A stretch of DNA of 46,215 nt from Clostridia bacterium (GTDB lineage: Bacteria > Bacillota > Clostridia > Oscillospirales > CAG-272). Shown in pieces: positions 16,672 through 24,645 of this stretch. Made by a program: the position numbers and the translations under genes. Location: positions 1 through 46,215 of the forward strand of contig JAFTYG010000019.1 of NCBI GenBank assembly GCA_017461365.1. The letters are read 5' to 3'. Position 1 is the first letter of the stretch. The number at the start of each line of letters is the position of its first letter. The notes beneath the pieces were generated by a model. The model was not told the origin of the DNA. It saw only the letters and a list, made by a program, of their open reading frames with translations, and did not search any database.

Positions 16672-17244
16672 ATGAAATTTGAAAATTTGAAAGAAAAGGT
16701 CAAAAATTTTTGCATGAAGGTAGGAAAGCGTAATTTCATTATTTTCGGGGCTATGGTACTGATAGTGGGCGCGGTGGTAGTAGGCGCTGTTGTGAACTCG
16801 CAAAGCAAGGATGACGGCTATGACTACGACTCCCCTGCGGGAATGTCACCGAGCGACACAACGAATGCGGGTACATCAGATGATACCGATGTGTCGGCAG
16901 ACTCCTACTTTTCGAGCGTTCAGGTAAGCCGTCAGCGCACGCGTGACGAGGCGATAGAGGTGCTTCAGGCTGTTGTTGACAATCAGTCCTCGACCGAGAC
17001 GGCAAAGAATGAGGCGTTGGCTGAGATCAACAAGCTTGCAAGCGTTATGGCTACCGAGGCGAACATTGAAACTCTTATCGTGGCAAAGGGCTTTGAGGAG
17101 TGTGTTGCCGTTATCAGCGGCGACGGCGCGAGCATAGTTGTAAAGAGCGACGGTCTCAATGTATCCCAGATCTCTCAGATAAACGAGATAGTGTACAGCG
17201 AGGCAGGCATAAGCCCCGTAAATATCACGATAATCGAAAGATAA
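16672..17244 (+). CDS. spoIIIAH: Stage III sporulation protein AH
   Basis: 190 aa. Basic N-terminus, one transmembrane helix (~20-43), an acidic/Thr-rich linker, then a C-terminal EscJ/YscJ-like ring domain (~80-190) with SRQRTRDEAIEVLQ and LIVAKGFEECVAVI motifs. SpoIIIAH binds forespore SpoIIQ to form the channel across the intermembrane space. GGAGGA lies ~7 nt before the ATG. The 58-bp gap before it is AT-rich. Last gene of the spoIIIA set. Confidence 0.93.
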   Translation: MKFENLKEKVKNFCMKVGKRNFIIFGAMVLIVGAVVVGAVVNSQSKDDGYDYDSPAGMSPSDTTNAGTSDDTDVSADSYFSSVQVSRQRTRDEAIEVLQAVVDNQSSTETAKNEALAEINKLASVMATEANIETLIVAKGFEECVAVISGDGASIVVKSDGLNVSQISQINEIVYSEAGISPVNITIIER

Positions 17245-17300
17245 GGTTTAACACATACTGCGGGAGCAACATATGCTTTAGTGCAGGGAGGTGTGAGCCT

Positions 17301-18377
17301 ATGAAAAGTATAGATCGCAATATTATCGACAATGCGCCGACAAATACGCATTTTGCGGCGGTGAACAGCGGACGGGGCTTTATAAGCTACTTTCACGACG
17401 TGTTCGGGGACGGGAAAATAAAAAGACGGTACATAATAAAGGGCGGTCCCGGGACGGGAAAGAGCAGCTTTATGAAGCGCGCGGCGGAATACGCGGAGTC
17501 GAGGGGCAGGGAGGTGGAATACTTCCGTTGCTCCTCCGATCCTGCATCGCTCGACGGCATAATAATCGACGGGAGCATAGCCGTATTTGACGGCACTGCG
17601 CCTCACGTCTATGAGCCGAGGATTGCGGGCGCGGAGGATGAGATAGTAAATCTCGGGGTATTCTGGGATGCTGAAAAGCTCTATGAGAGATACGGCGATA
17701 TTGCAAGACTTTCGGCTGTACGGTCGTCTATCTACGCAAAGTCGTACAAATTTTTATCGGCGGCGATGAACGTAAGCGAGATAAATGAGGCGCTTGCCTC
17801 GACCGCCTTAAAGCGTGAAAAGACCGAGGCGGCGGCAAGGCGAATACTTAGCGGAATACCCGACGGGGTGGAGGCTCGGCTTGAGTACGGCTTTGTCAAC
17901 GCCATAGGAATGAGCGGTATGGCGCATATTTGCTCCTTTGAAAAGAAAGCCGAAAAGCTATACTGTGTGCTTGACAGCTACGGGCTTGGATGGCATTTTC
18001 TTGCGGCTGTGGCGGCGCGCGCGTCAGAGAAGAAGCTGAAAGTTCAGATCTCCTACGATCCGTTAGAGCCCGAAAAGCCCGACGGGATATATCTTCCCGA
18101 GAGAAATATTGCTTTCGTGCTTTGCGACGGCGAGCTTCCCGAGGGCGCGGTGAGAGTGAATATGAACCGTTTTGTGGACGGAGATGCCATCGACAGGGTG
18201 AAGGCGGAATACAGGCACAACCGCAGGCTTTACGAGGCTCTGCTTTCGGCGGCTGTGGATGCGCTCCGTGAGGCGGGAAAATATCACTTTGAATTAGAGG
18301 ACATATACAAGGCGTGTATGGATTTTGATGCCGAAAGCCGTTTTTGCGAGGAGTTTTGCAAAAAGCATTTGGGCTGA
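17301..18377 (+). CDS. P-loop ATPase, PRK06851-like, function unknown
   Basis: 358 aa from the ATG at 17301, with GGGAGGTG ~8 nt upstream; the upstream extension runs through spoIIIAH in another frame and is not used. Walker A is KGGPGTGKSSFMK (~47-59). Downstream are CSSDPASLDGIII and FDGTAPHVYEP segments, features of a Firmicutes family annotated only as ATPase. The second half repeats a DSYGLGWHFL and IDPLEP-like pattern with no second intact P-loop. It sits 57 bp after spoIIIAH, so it may be co-transcribed in the mother cell, but no direct evidence shows a sporulation role. A terminator follows. Confidence 0.75.
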   Translation: MKSIDRNIIDNAPTNTHFAAVNSGRGFISYFHDVFGDGKIKRRYIIKGGPGTGKSSFMKRAAEYAESRGREVEYFRCSSDPASLDGIIIDGSIAVFDGTAPHVYEPRIAGAEDEIVNLGVFWDAEKLYERYGDIARLSAVRSSIYAKSYKFLSAAMNVSEINEALASTALKREKTEAAARRILSGIPDGVEARLEYGFVNAIGMSGMAHICSFEKKAEKLYCVLDSYGLGWHFLAAVAARASEKKLKVQISYDPLEPEKPDGIYLPERNIAFVLCDGELPEGAVRVNMNRFVDGDAIDRVKAEYRHNRRLYEALLSAAVDALREAGKYHFELEDIYKACMDFDAESRFCEEFCKKHLG

Positions 18378-18385
18378 CCGAAAAA

Positions 18386-18427
18386 AGAGCTGTTTCACTT
18401 TTATCTTGTGGAACGGCTCTTTTTTTG
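18386..18427 (+). terminator. Terminator after the P-loop ATPase
   Basis: AGAGCTGTTTCAC (18386-18398) pairs with GTGGAACGGCTCT (18408-18420), followed by seven T. Confidence 0.88.
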
Positions 18428-18436
18428 AAATGTCTA

Positions 18437-18465
18437 TTTACTTTTTTCGTTTCTTATGTTATAAT
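18437..18465 (+). promoter_or_regulatory. Sigma-A promoter
   Basis: TTTACT (18437-18442), 17 nt, TATAAT (18460-18465), ~30 bp before the next start codon. Confidence 0.75.
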
Positions 18466-18496
18466 TATAAAAATACTTGGCTTTTTGAGGTGAAGG

Positions 18497-19018
18497 ATGG
18501 ATAAGGAAAAACGCAGTGTACTTACGAGGGAGTCTATCAAAAAGGAGCTTGTTGACCAAAACAAGATGCTGTTGATCTTTGGCGGCCTGTCTACGTTGGG
18601 TATCTGGTTCTTTGTGGCGGCGTTTCTGTTTTTGTTTGCGGGACAACTGGCTGCGTATATTACGTTTGTGCCGATAGCGTTTCTGCCTCTGTTATATCTG
18701 ATACCTAAGCTCATAGATCTGATCAAGGTGCAGAGCGGACGTTTTTACGTTGTTGAGGACGAGCTTACGCGTACTGCCGAGGAGGTGGGATACGGTTTGA
18801 TGTTCCGTTACCGTCTGAAAAAGATATTTTACTTTATGCGTCACGGCAGATACGTTATTTCTATGTCTGACGAAAAGAGCATAACCGAATATTCGAAGAT
18901 CGGGGACAGGTTTTATTTGTTGTTTCTTGAGGGTAAAAAGAAACCTATCAAGGTGTACAACAAGAGGGTAAATGACGTTAGCGCGGAGCTTGTGGTGAGC
19001 TTGAAGCAGGAAAATTAA
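18497..19018 (+). CDS. Small membrane protein of unknown function
   Basis: 173 aa. A basic/acidic N-terminus, two adjacent transmembrane helices (~27-47 and ~50-72), then a ~100-residue soluble beta-rich domain (YVVEDELTRTAEEVGYGLMFRYRLKKI). The hairpin of two helices followed by a beta domain is reminiscent of bacterial PH-domain/YcxB-like membrane proteins, but I do not recognise a family signature. It has its own promoter and lies between two terminators, so it is a single-gene unit. GAGGTGAAGG precedes the ATG. Confidence 0.65.
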   Translation: MDKEKRSVLTRESIKKELVDQNKMLLIFGGLSTLGIWFFVAAFLFLFAGQLAAYITFVPIAFLPLLYLIPKLIDLIKVQSGRFYVVEDELTRTAEEVGYGLMFRYRLKKIFYFMRHGRYVISMSDEKSITEYSKIGDRFYLLFLEGKKKPIKVYNKRVNDVSAELVVSLKQEN

Positions 19019-19073
19019 AAAATGGAGCTAGCGGTGCTGTTTCGCTCAAGCTATAAATGTTAACCTAATTCAA

Positions 19074-19108
19074 AAGGACTGTCTTACGTTTTCGCAAGGC
19101 AGTCCCTT
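19074..19108. terminator. Bidirectional terminator
   Basis: GGACTGTCTTACG (19076-19088) pairs with CGCAAGGCAGTCC (19093-19105), with a T-rich run after it and A-rich run before it. It serves both converging genes. Confidence 0.8.
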
Positions 19109-19113
19109 AATTT

Positions 19114-20037
19114 TTATTCGGCTTTTTCGATAAAGCGCATGGCGTTATTATAATAAATATTTTCGAGCATATTTTCATCAAGGCGTATTGCGTGTATTTT
19201 TCGAGTGCCGATGACTCTTTCGCCCTCTCCCGTGAGAAAATGCGACGTTACCTCGTTTTTCAGGTCGTTGTAGGCTCTTGCCTCTCCGACGAGCTTATTT
19301 GTAGCGTCTGTTCCGAAAATTATTCTGTTGTGGTATTTTCTGAAAAATTCCTCGGCTCTTTCGGGTATCTGCGAGAGCTCGGAGTAGATGTTGAGCGCGG
19401 GAGTGATGTCCATTTTCAGGTTAGGATATTTCTCCATAAGCTCAAAGGCTTTTTCTATATTTTCGGAGTAAAAGCCCATATGCGCAAGGGCGATATTCAG
19501 CTTGGGATAACGCATAAGTACGTTTTCTGCTGACGTAAAATATCTTTGGTGAGAGGGGATACCATCGCCGTATATCCATCCCATTTTTATGGCGCGCTCG
19601 TCAGCCTTGGTTATATCCCAGCAGTACGCGGGATCGTTGTTGTGCATGATAATGGGATATTGCTTTTCCTCGCAAAGCGCAAAAAAGTCGGAATAGAGCT
19701 CATCCTCATAAAAATGCGGGTAGGTTTTATAAAAATTCGGCTTTCCTCCGAGAAATAGCTTAATTCCCGAAAAGCCGCTTCCCATAAGCGTTTCTGCCTG
19801 CTTTACGTAGTCTGTGCCCTTGGGCTCAAGACAGCCGAAGGCATAGGACTCGGGCATCAGCTCAAGGAGTCTGAGGCAGGTCTCATTACAGCCCTCAAAG
19901 TTATACGAAAGAGCCGCGATATTTACGCCGCAGTAGCCGTGACGCTCGCACATATCCTTAAAATAGTATGCGCTCTCCTCTACGGGAAGGTCACTCATAA
20001 TATGTACGTGAAAGTCTATTTTCTTTTTTATATTCAT
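19114..20037 (-). CDS. Metal-dependent amidohydrolase family protein
   Basis: 307 aa from the ATG at 20037; a TTG three codons upstream abuts the GGGGGC ribosome-binding region and is less likely. It has the amidohydrolase-2 (TIM-barrel) pattern: DFHVH (His10, His12), GIKLF with Lys93, MHNND (His132), LAHMGF (His186) and FGTDA (Asp244), the usual metal ligands and catalytic Asp. Family members include decarboxylases and lactonases; the substrate here is unknown. It is a single-gene unit with its own consensus promoter and a shared terminator. Confidence 0.82.
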   Translation of the reverse strand: MNIKKKIDFHVHIMSDLPVEESAYYFKDMCERHGYCGVNIAALSYNFEGCNETCLRLLELMPESYAFGCLEPKGTDYVKQAETLMGSGFSGIKLFLGGKPNFYKTYPHFYEDELYSDFFALCEEKQYPIIMHNNDPAYCWDITKADERAIKMGWIYGDGIPSHQRYFTSAENVLMRYPKLNIALAHMGFYSENIEKAFELMEKYPNLKMDITPALNIYSELSQIPERAEEFFRKYHNRIIFGTDATNKLVGEARAYNDLKNEVTSHFLTGEGERVIGTRKIHAIRLDENMLENIYYNNAMRFIEKAE

Positions 20038-20070
20038 TTCGATCAAGCCCCCGTTTACTTTATCGGATCT

Positions 20071-20099
20071 ATCATATCACATCCGAGACGCGCTGTCAA
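20071..20099 (-). promoter_or_regulatory. Sigma-A promoter of the amidohydrolase gene
   Basis: On the minus strand, TTGACA (20099-20094), 17 nt, TATGAT (20076-20071). Confidence 0.85.
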
Positions 20100-20138
20100 C
20101 TCTTATTTAAAAAAAGTACATAAATTTCCCGTTTCCTA

Positions 20139-20167
20139 TTGACAAATTAAACAAAACGTGATAATAT
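20139..20167 (+). promoter_or_regulatory. Sigma-A promoter of the acyltransferase-GT8 operon
   Basis: TTGACA (20139-20144), 17 nt, TAATAT (20162-20167), ~30 bp before the first gene. Confidence 0.8.
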
Positions 20168-20196
20168 AGTATCGCAAACTACATTCGAGGTATGAT

Positions 20197-20982
20197 ATGG
20201 ATAAAAGAAAGGTCATTTATTACAGCGATGAATGTAATGATGAATTCTCGGTGGCAGAGATAACCGCCAAGAAGATAGACGGCTCTTATGAATATTACAG
20301 AGAAAAGCCGTGGCAAAGGCTTGCGCGTTTTTTTGCGTACCGTATGATCGCTATTCCGATAGCGTATATCTATCCGAAGCTTGTATTTCACCACAAGGTC
20401 ATCAACAGGGAGGTCCTGAAGCCCTTTTTGAAGGAAGGCTATTTTATATACGGAAATCACACGCAGGACATTGCCGACGCCTTTATTCCCAACGTGCTGA
20501 GCGTGCGAAAGGACAACTACGTTATAGTTCACCCGAACAACGTATCGATGCCCGTGCTCGGCAGGATAACGCCCTATCTCGGCGCGATACCTTTGCCCGA
20601 TGACAGAGAGGCGTACGTTAATTTTGTGAACACGATAGAAAAGAGGATAGAGGAAAAAAAGGGAATAATCATTTATCCCGAGGCGCATATCTGGCCGTAC
20701 TACACAAAGATACGCCCTTTTCCCGACACGTCCTTTCACTATCCCGTAAAATACGGAACGCCCGTGTTCTGCTTTACGAATACCTATCAGAAGCGGCGTT
20801 TCGGAAAGAAGCCGCGTATCGTGACCTATATCGACGGCCCGTTTTATCCCGATACGTCTCTGCATCCGCGCAAGCAAAAGACCGATCTGCGCAACAGGGT
20901 GTATGAGTGTATGTGCGAGAGGGCTAAGCTCTCGGATGTGGAGCAGATAAAATATATCAAGAAAGAAGATAACGATGGTTAA
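20197..20982 (+). CDS. PlsC-like acyltransferase with a variant catalytic motif
   Basis: 261 aa. Matches the glycerolipid acyltransferase (PlsC/LPLAT) family: an N-terminal hydrophobic segment (~44-65), the block I region YGNHTQDIADAF, block III IIIYPEAHIW (~157-166) and a later GTPVFCF. In the canonical motif HX4D the Asp follows His by five; here His88 is followed by Asp91 and Asp94, so the spacing differs. It probably transfers an acyl group onto a lipid or glycolipid acceptor at the membrane. Its 3' end overlaps the GT8 gene by 8 bp, and the fusion protein two genes on carries a second copy of this domain. Confidence 0.8.
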   Translation: MDKRKVIYYSDECNDEFSVAEITAKKIDGSYEYYREKPWQRLARFFAYRMIAIPIAYIYPKLVFHHKVINREVLKPFLKEGYFIYGNHTQDIADAFIPNVLSVRKDNYVIVHPNNVSMPVLGRITPYLGAIPLPDDREAYVNFVNTIEKRIEEKKGIIIYPEAHIWPYYTKIRPFPDTSFHYPVKYGTPVFCFTNTYQKRRFGKKPRIVTYIDGPFYPDTSLHPRKQKTDLRNRVYECMCERAKLSDVEQIKYIKKEDNDG

Positions 20983-21811
20983 TATCTTGTATTGCGGAAA
21001 TGACAAGGTGTTTGACGGGATGCTGACCTGTACCTTGTCTATACTCAGACGTACCGAGAGCCGAGAGCCCTTTACGTTTTATATATACACGATGGACGTC
21101 TCCGACATAAAGGACACCTATCTTCCCGTCAGTGACTCTCAGGTGAGCTTTTTTGAGGATGTGATAAAGGCTTACAATCCCGAAAACCGCGCCGTGAAGA
21201 TCGATGTGACCGATATATACAAAAAAGAGTTTTCGGGATGTCCGAACGAGGGGGCGTATTGCTCTCCCTATACGCTTATCCGTCTTTTTGCCGATGAGGT
21301 GGAGGGAATGCCCGATAAGCTGTTGTATCTTGACGCGGATATACTTTTTAACCGCGACGTTCATCTTTTGTACGACACCGACGTCGAGGGCTATGAGTAT
21401 GCGGCGGCGAGAGATCACTACGGAAAATATCTCATAAGTCCGAACTACGTAAACGCGGGAGTTCTGCTCTTCAATATGGCAGAGATTCGCAAAACGGGCT
21501 TGCTTTCAAAGGCGCGCGAGCTTATAAAGACAAAAAAGCTCACCTTTGCCGATCAGAGCGCCATCATACGCTCGACAACGAAGAAAAGGATGCTTCCGCA
21601 GAAATTCAACGATCAGAAGTTTTTGCACAAGCACACGGTCGTAAGGCATTTTTCAAAGAGGCTCTTCTGGCTGCCATATCCCCACACCGCTAACATAAAG
21701 CAGTGGCAGGTAAGCAGTGTACATAAGATCTTTCGGTATTACGCCTTTGACGACGTGCTGTACGAATATATATACCTGAATGAAAAATACAAAAGAGAGG
21801 TCAAAAAATGA
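20975..21811 (+). CDS. Glycosyltransferase family 8 protein
   Basis: 278 aa. N-terminal NILYCGNDKVFDGMLTCTLSI is the GT8 UDP-sugar-binding start; the metal-binding DXD is LDADILF (Asp120, Asp122); NAGVLLFNM and ADQSAI are further GT8 motifs. GT8 enzymes are retaining transferases using UDP-glucose or UDP-galactose. No signal peptide or transmembrane helix, so it works at the cytoplasmic face. The start overlaps the acyltransferase gene and the end overlaps the next gene by 4 bp (ATGA), a sign of tight coupling. Confidence 0.88.
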   Translation: MVNILYCGNDKVFDGMLTCTLSILRRTESREPFTFYIYTMDVSDIKDTYLPVSDSQVSFFEDVIKAYNPENRAVKIDVTDIYKKEFSGCPNEGAYCSPYTLIRLFADEVEGMPDKLLYLDADILFNRDVHLLYDTDVEGYEYAAARDHYGKYLISPNYVNAGVLLFNMAEIRKTGLLSKARELIKTKKLTFADQSAIIRSTTKKRMLPQKFNDQKFLHKHTVVRHFSKRLFWLPYPHTANIKQWQVSSVHKIFRYYAFDDVLYEYIYLNEKYKREVKK

Positions 21812-23580
21812 CAAATTCACACATTCCGATATTTTACGCCTGCGACAATAATTTTGTCAAATATACGGTGGTCTCACTCTACTCGATGATAAAGAACGCG
21901 TCAAAGGATTACAAATACCACGTTTACGTTCTTCATACCGACATTACCGAAGAGACAAAGCAGAAGGTATATGCGCTTGCAAACGACAATTTTGAGATCT
22001 CCTTTGAGGACGTTACCGAATATCTCGATTCGATAGCCGAAAAGCTGCCTTTGCGCGATTACTACTCAAAGACCACATATTTCCGTATGTTTATTGCCGA
22101 GATGTTCCCCGAATATGACAAGGCTATCTATATCGACAGCGACACGATAGTGCAGGGTGACATAAGCAAGATGTACCGTACGAACATCCGAGAGGCATAC
22201 GTTGGCGCGTGCCACGAGCAGGCTATGGTTCAGGTGGACGAATACGGCACGTACGCTGAGCGCGTTGTGGGCGTTTCGAGATACAATTTCTTCAATGCGG
22301 GCGTTCTGCTTATCAACTGTGACAAGTTCCGCATAAAGTTTGTGCTTGACAAGTTTATACAGTATCTTCACACCTACAATTTTGTGGTAACTCAGGATGA
22401 GGACTATCTCAATCTTATCTGCAAGGACCACGTTTATTGGCTTGATCAAAGATGGAACACCGAGATATTCGGAAATATTGATTACCCCATTGAGGAGGCT
22501 TGTGTTCTCCATTACATTATGGTAAACAAGCCGTGGCATTATGCGGATTGCCGTCATGGGGATATATTCTGGAGCTATGCCAAGGAGACATCGGTGTATG
22601 AGGAGATGCTGGACGTGCTGAACAGCTACACCGATGCCGAAAAGGAGCGCGACGCGCGCAGTATGGACAATCTTTTGGCGCTTGCCGTCACCGAGACGAA
22701 CAAGGAGGACAATTTTGTCAACCGTCTCAATCTTTCCGAGCGTTCGAAGGACAGAGTTGATATTGTCAAGAAGATAGAGCAGTACGAAAGAGAGGGACGC
22801 TTTGACGAGGACGTAGAGGCAGATCCCCCCGGAAAGATGCTGATGCCCGAGGACATAGACTATCTTGACAAGAGCATGACGCAGAAGCTCAAGACCGCTC
22901 TTGCCTATACCATAGCCCGCCGATTTGTAAATAATCTCATTGACGAAAAGAAAATGATCATCAAGGAGATAAAGGGAATAGAGCATTTCAAAAAGCTCGA
23001 CAGCGGAGCTATCATTACCTGCAACCACTTTAACGCATACGACAGCTTTGCGATACAGATGGCTTATGAGGCGGCAGAGCAGCCCAACAGGACGTTTTAC
23101 CGTGTCATAAGAGAGGGCAACTATACGTCTTTCCCAGGATTCTACGGATTTCTTATGAGACATTGCAACACCCTTCCGCTGTCCTCCAACCGCGAGACAC
23201 TTAAGAAGTTTACGGCGGCGGTTGAGACGCTTCTCAAGGAGGGCAATTTCGTGCTCGTTTACCCTGAGCAGAGTATGTGGTGGAATTACCGCAAGCCTAA
23301 GCCCTTAAAGTCAGGTGCGTATATGTTTGCCGCTAAGAGCGGTGTGCCCGTTCTGCCTTGCTTTATTACGATGAAGGACAGCGACATTATGGGCGAGGAC
23401 GGATATTTCGTGCAGGAATACACAATTCACATAGCGCCTCCCATTTATCCCGAGGACGGTCTTAGCTACCGCAAGAATATGCAGAGGATGATGGACGAGA
23501 ACTATGCGGTATGGAAAGAGATATACGAAAGTGAATATCACATTCCGCTTACCTACACGACCGAAAAGGCAGACAAGTAA
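21808..23580 (+). CDS. GT8 glycosyltransferase - PlsC-like acyltransferase fusion
   Basis: 590 aa. Residues ~1-275 are a GT8 domain: PIFYACDNNFVKYTVVSLYS at the start, DXD in IYIDSDTIV (Asp110, Asp112), FFNAGVLLIN and QDEDYLNL. A charged linker (~276-380) follows. Residues ~385-585 are a PlsC-like acyltransferase: canonical HX4D in CNHFNAYD (His407, Asp412), substrate-binding YPEQSMWWN (~485-493), and GVPVLPCF. One polypeptide can thus glycosylate and acylate. With the two upstream genes this predicts a glycolipid or acylated glycan. Both active sites look intact. The gene ends TAATG, overlapping the next start by 1 bp. Confidence 0.87.
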   Translation: MTNSHIPIFYACDNNFVKYTVVSLYSMIKNASKDYKYHVYVLHTDITEETKQKVYALANDNFEISFEDVTEYLDSIAEKLPLRDYYSKTTYFRMFIAEMFPEYDKAIYIDSDTIVQGDISKMYRTNIREAYVGACHEQAMVQVDEYGTYAERVVGVSRYNFFNAGVLLINCDKFRIKFVLDKFIQYLHTYNFVVTQDEDYLNLICKDHVYWLDQRWNTEIFGNIDYPIEEACVLHYIMVNKPWHYADCRHGDIFWSYAKETSVYEEMLDVLNSYTDAEKERDARSMDNLLALAVTETNKEDNFVNRLNLSERSKDRVDIVKKIEQYEREGRFDEDVEADPPGKMLMPEDIDYLDKSMTQKLKTALAYTIARRFVNNLIDEKKMIIKEIKGIEHFKKLDSGAIITCNHFNAYDSFAIQMAYEAAEQPNRTFYRVIREGNYTSFPGFYGFLMRHCNTLPLSSNRETLKKFTAAVETLLKEGNFVLVYPEQSMWWNYRKPKPLKSGAYMFAAKSGVPVLPCFITMKDSDIMGEDGYFVQEYTIHIAPPIYPEDGLSYRKNMQRMMDENYAVWKEIYESEYHIPLTYTTEKADK

Positions 23581-24146
23581 TGAACGATGATCGGATATAT
23601 TTCGACCTTATACGGAGCGACCGCTCGACCTGTCAGATACAGGTAAAGGCTGACGGCTCTGTTGTTGTTCGCGCGCCGAGGCGTATGTCCGAGGAGGACA
23701 TTATGCGCTTTGTTTCCGGAAAGGAAGAGTGGATAGAGCGGGCGCAGAGGAAGGTCGAAGATGCACGGGAGCGCGCCGAGAGTGCGGAGCCGTTGACGCA
23801 CACGGATATTGAAGCTCTTGCCGAAAGGGCGCTTGAATATATCCCCGAACGTGTGGCGTATTTCGCGCCTATTGTAGGTGTGAGCTACGGGAGGATAACG
23901 GTGCGCAATCAGCGGACGCGTTGGGGAAGCTGCAGTGGAAAGGGAAACCTGAATTTTAACTGCCTGCTTATGCTGACGCCCGAGGACGTTATTGATTACG
24001 TTGTGGTGCACGAGCTTTGCCACTTGAAGGAGATGAATCATTCGCCTCGCTTCTGGGCGGAGGTTGGCCGCGTTCTGCCCGATTACAGGGAGAGCCGTTT
24101 GTGGTTAAAGCGCAACGGCGGCGTGTTGATAGGGAGAATGGGATAA
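23580..24146 (+). CDS. YgjP-type zinc metallopeptidase (DUF45, M48-like)
   Basis: 188 aa. The C-terminal half has the DUF45/YgjP layout: QRTRWGSCSGKGNLNFN (~111-127), then VVHELCHL, a HEXXH zinc motif (His144, Glu145, His148), with a third likely ligand His154 in MNHSPRFW. The family is thought to be metallopeptidases; targets are unknown. It is translationally coupled (TAATG) to the fusion gene but may only share the operon. A terminator lies 8 bp downstream. Confidence 0.88.
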   Translation: MNDDRIYFDLIRSDRSTCQIQVKADGSVVVRAPRRMSEEDIMRFVSGKEEWIERAQRKVEDARERAESAEPLTHTDIEALAERALEYIPERVAYFAPIVGVSYGRITVRNQRTRWGSCSGKGNLNFNCLLMLTPEDVIDYVVVHELCHLKEMNHSPRFWAEVGRVLPDYRESRLWLKRNGGVLIGRMG

Positions 24147-24154
24147 TTAAACAT

Positions 24155-24197
24155 AAGGAGCCGAGTCACCGTAAAGTGGTTCGGCTCCTTGCTTTTT
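24155..24197 (+). terminator. Terminator of the acyltransferase-GT8 operon
   Basis: AAGGAGCCGAGTCAC (24155-24169) pairs with GTGGTTCGGCTCCTT (24176-24190), then GCTTTTT. Confidence 0.85.
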
Positions 24198-24215
24198 ACG
24201 CATATTTAAAACCTT

Positions 24216-24572
24216 CAAATTGGAGTTTCTACTCCGCTACGCTCCGTGGCAAGAACTTTGTTCTTGCGGTAGGATGTTTGAAATGTTAGCACATACAAAG
24301 GAAAGCCTTCTCCTGTGGAGAAGGTGCCGAGCCTGCGAGGCGGATGAGGAGAACACCATTTGTACAAGCCTCGATCTCCTCATCCGTCACTCCTTCGTCG
24401 TGCCACCTAGAGTTTGCTTGCAAACTTTACACGTAGCGTAGCGGAGTAGTTCTCCTACGGGAGTAGGCTTTTTGTTACTTTGCCCCGTTGGGGGTGTGCG
24501 AACATATCGAACATACCAGTGCAAGAACGAAGTTCTTGCCACGGAGCGTAGCGGAGTAGAAACTCCAATTTG
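24216..24572. mobile_element. MITE-like element with perfect 41-bp terminal inverted repeats
   Basis: The left end 24216-24256 (CAAATTGGAGTTTCTACTCC...) is the exact reverse complement of 24532-24572. The 357-bp element has no transposase. Inside are hairpins GCAAGAAC-TTT-GTTCTTGC and, near the right end, GCAAGAAC-GAA-GTTCTTGC, plus an AAGCCTTCTCC/GGAGAAGG hairpin and a GGATGAGG segment with an inverted mate. Related copies are at 9613-9862 and (half only) 26641-26728. It lies between two terminators, where it disrupts no gene. Confidence 0.85.
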
Positions 24573-24599
24573 TATTACTTTACATTTTCTATTTTCCAC

Positions 24600-24632
24600 C
24601 AAAAAAAGGATGCCTCGTTTCGGAGACATCCT
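24600..24632 (-). terminator. Terminator of the CorC-like gene
   Basis: On the minus strand AGGATGTCTCCG (24632-24621) pairs with CGAGGCATCCT (24617-24607), followed by seven T. Confidence 0.85.
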
Positions 24633-24645
24633 GATTTTATTTAAT

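Noticed and set aside
22066-23163. Antisense open frame (365 codons) opposite the GT8-acyltransferase fusion
   Set aside because: Shadow of a well-supported gene; no recognisable motif, promoter or ribosome site.
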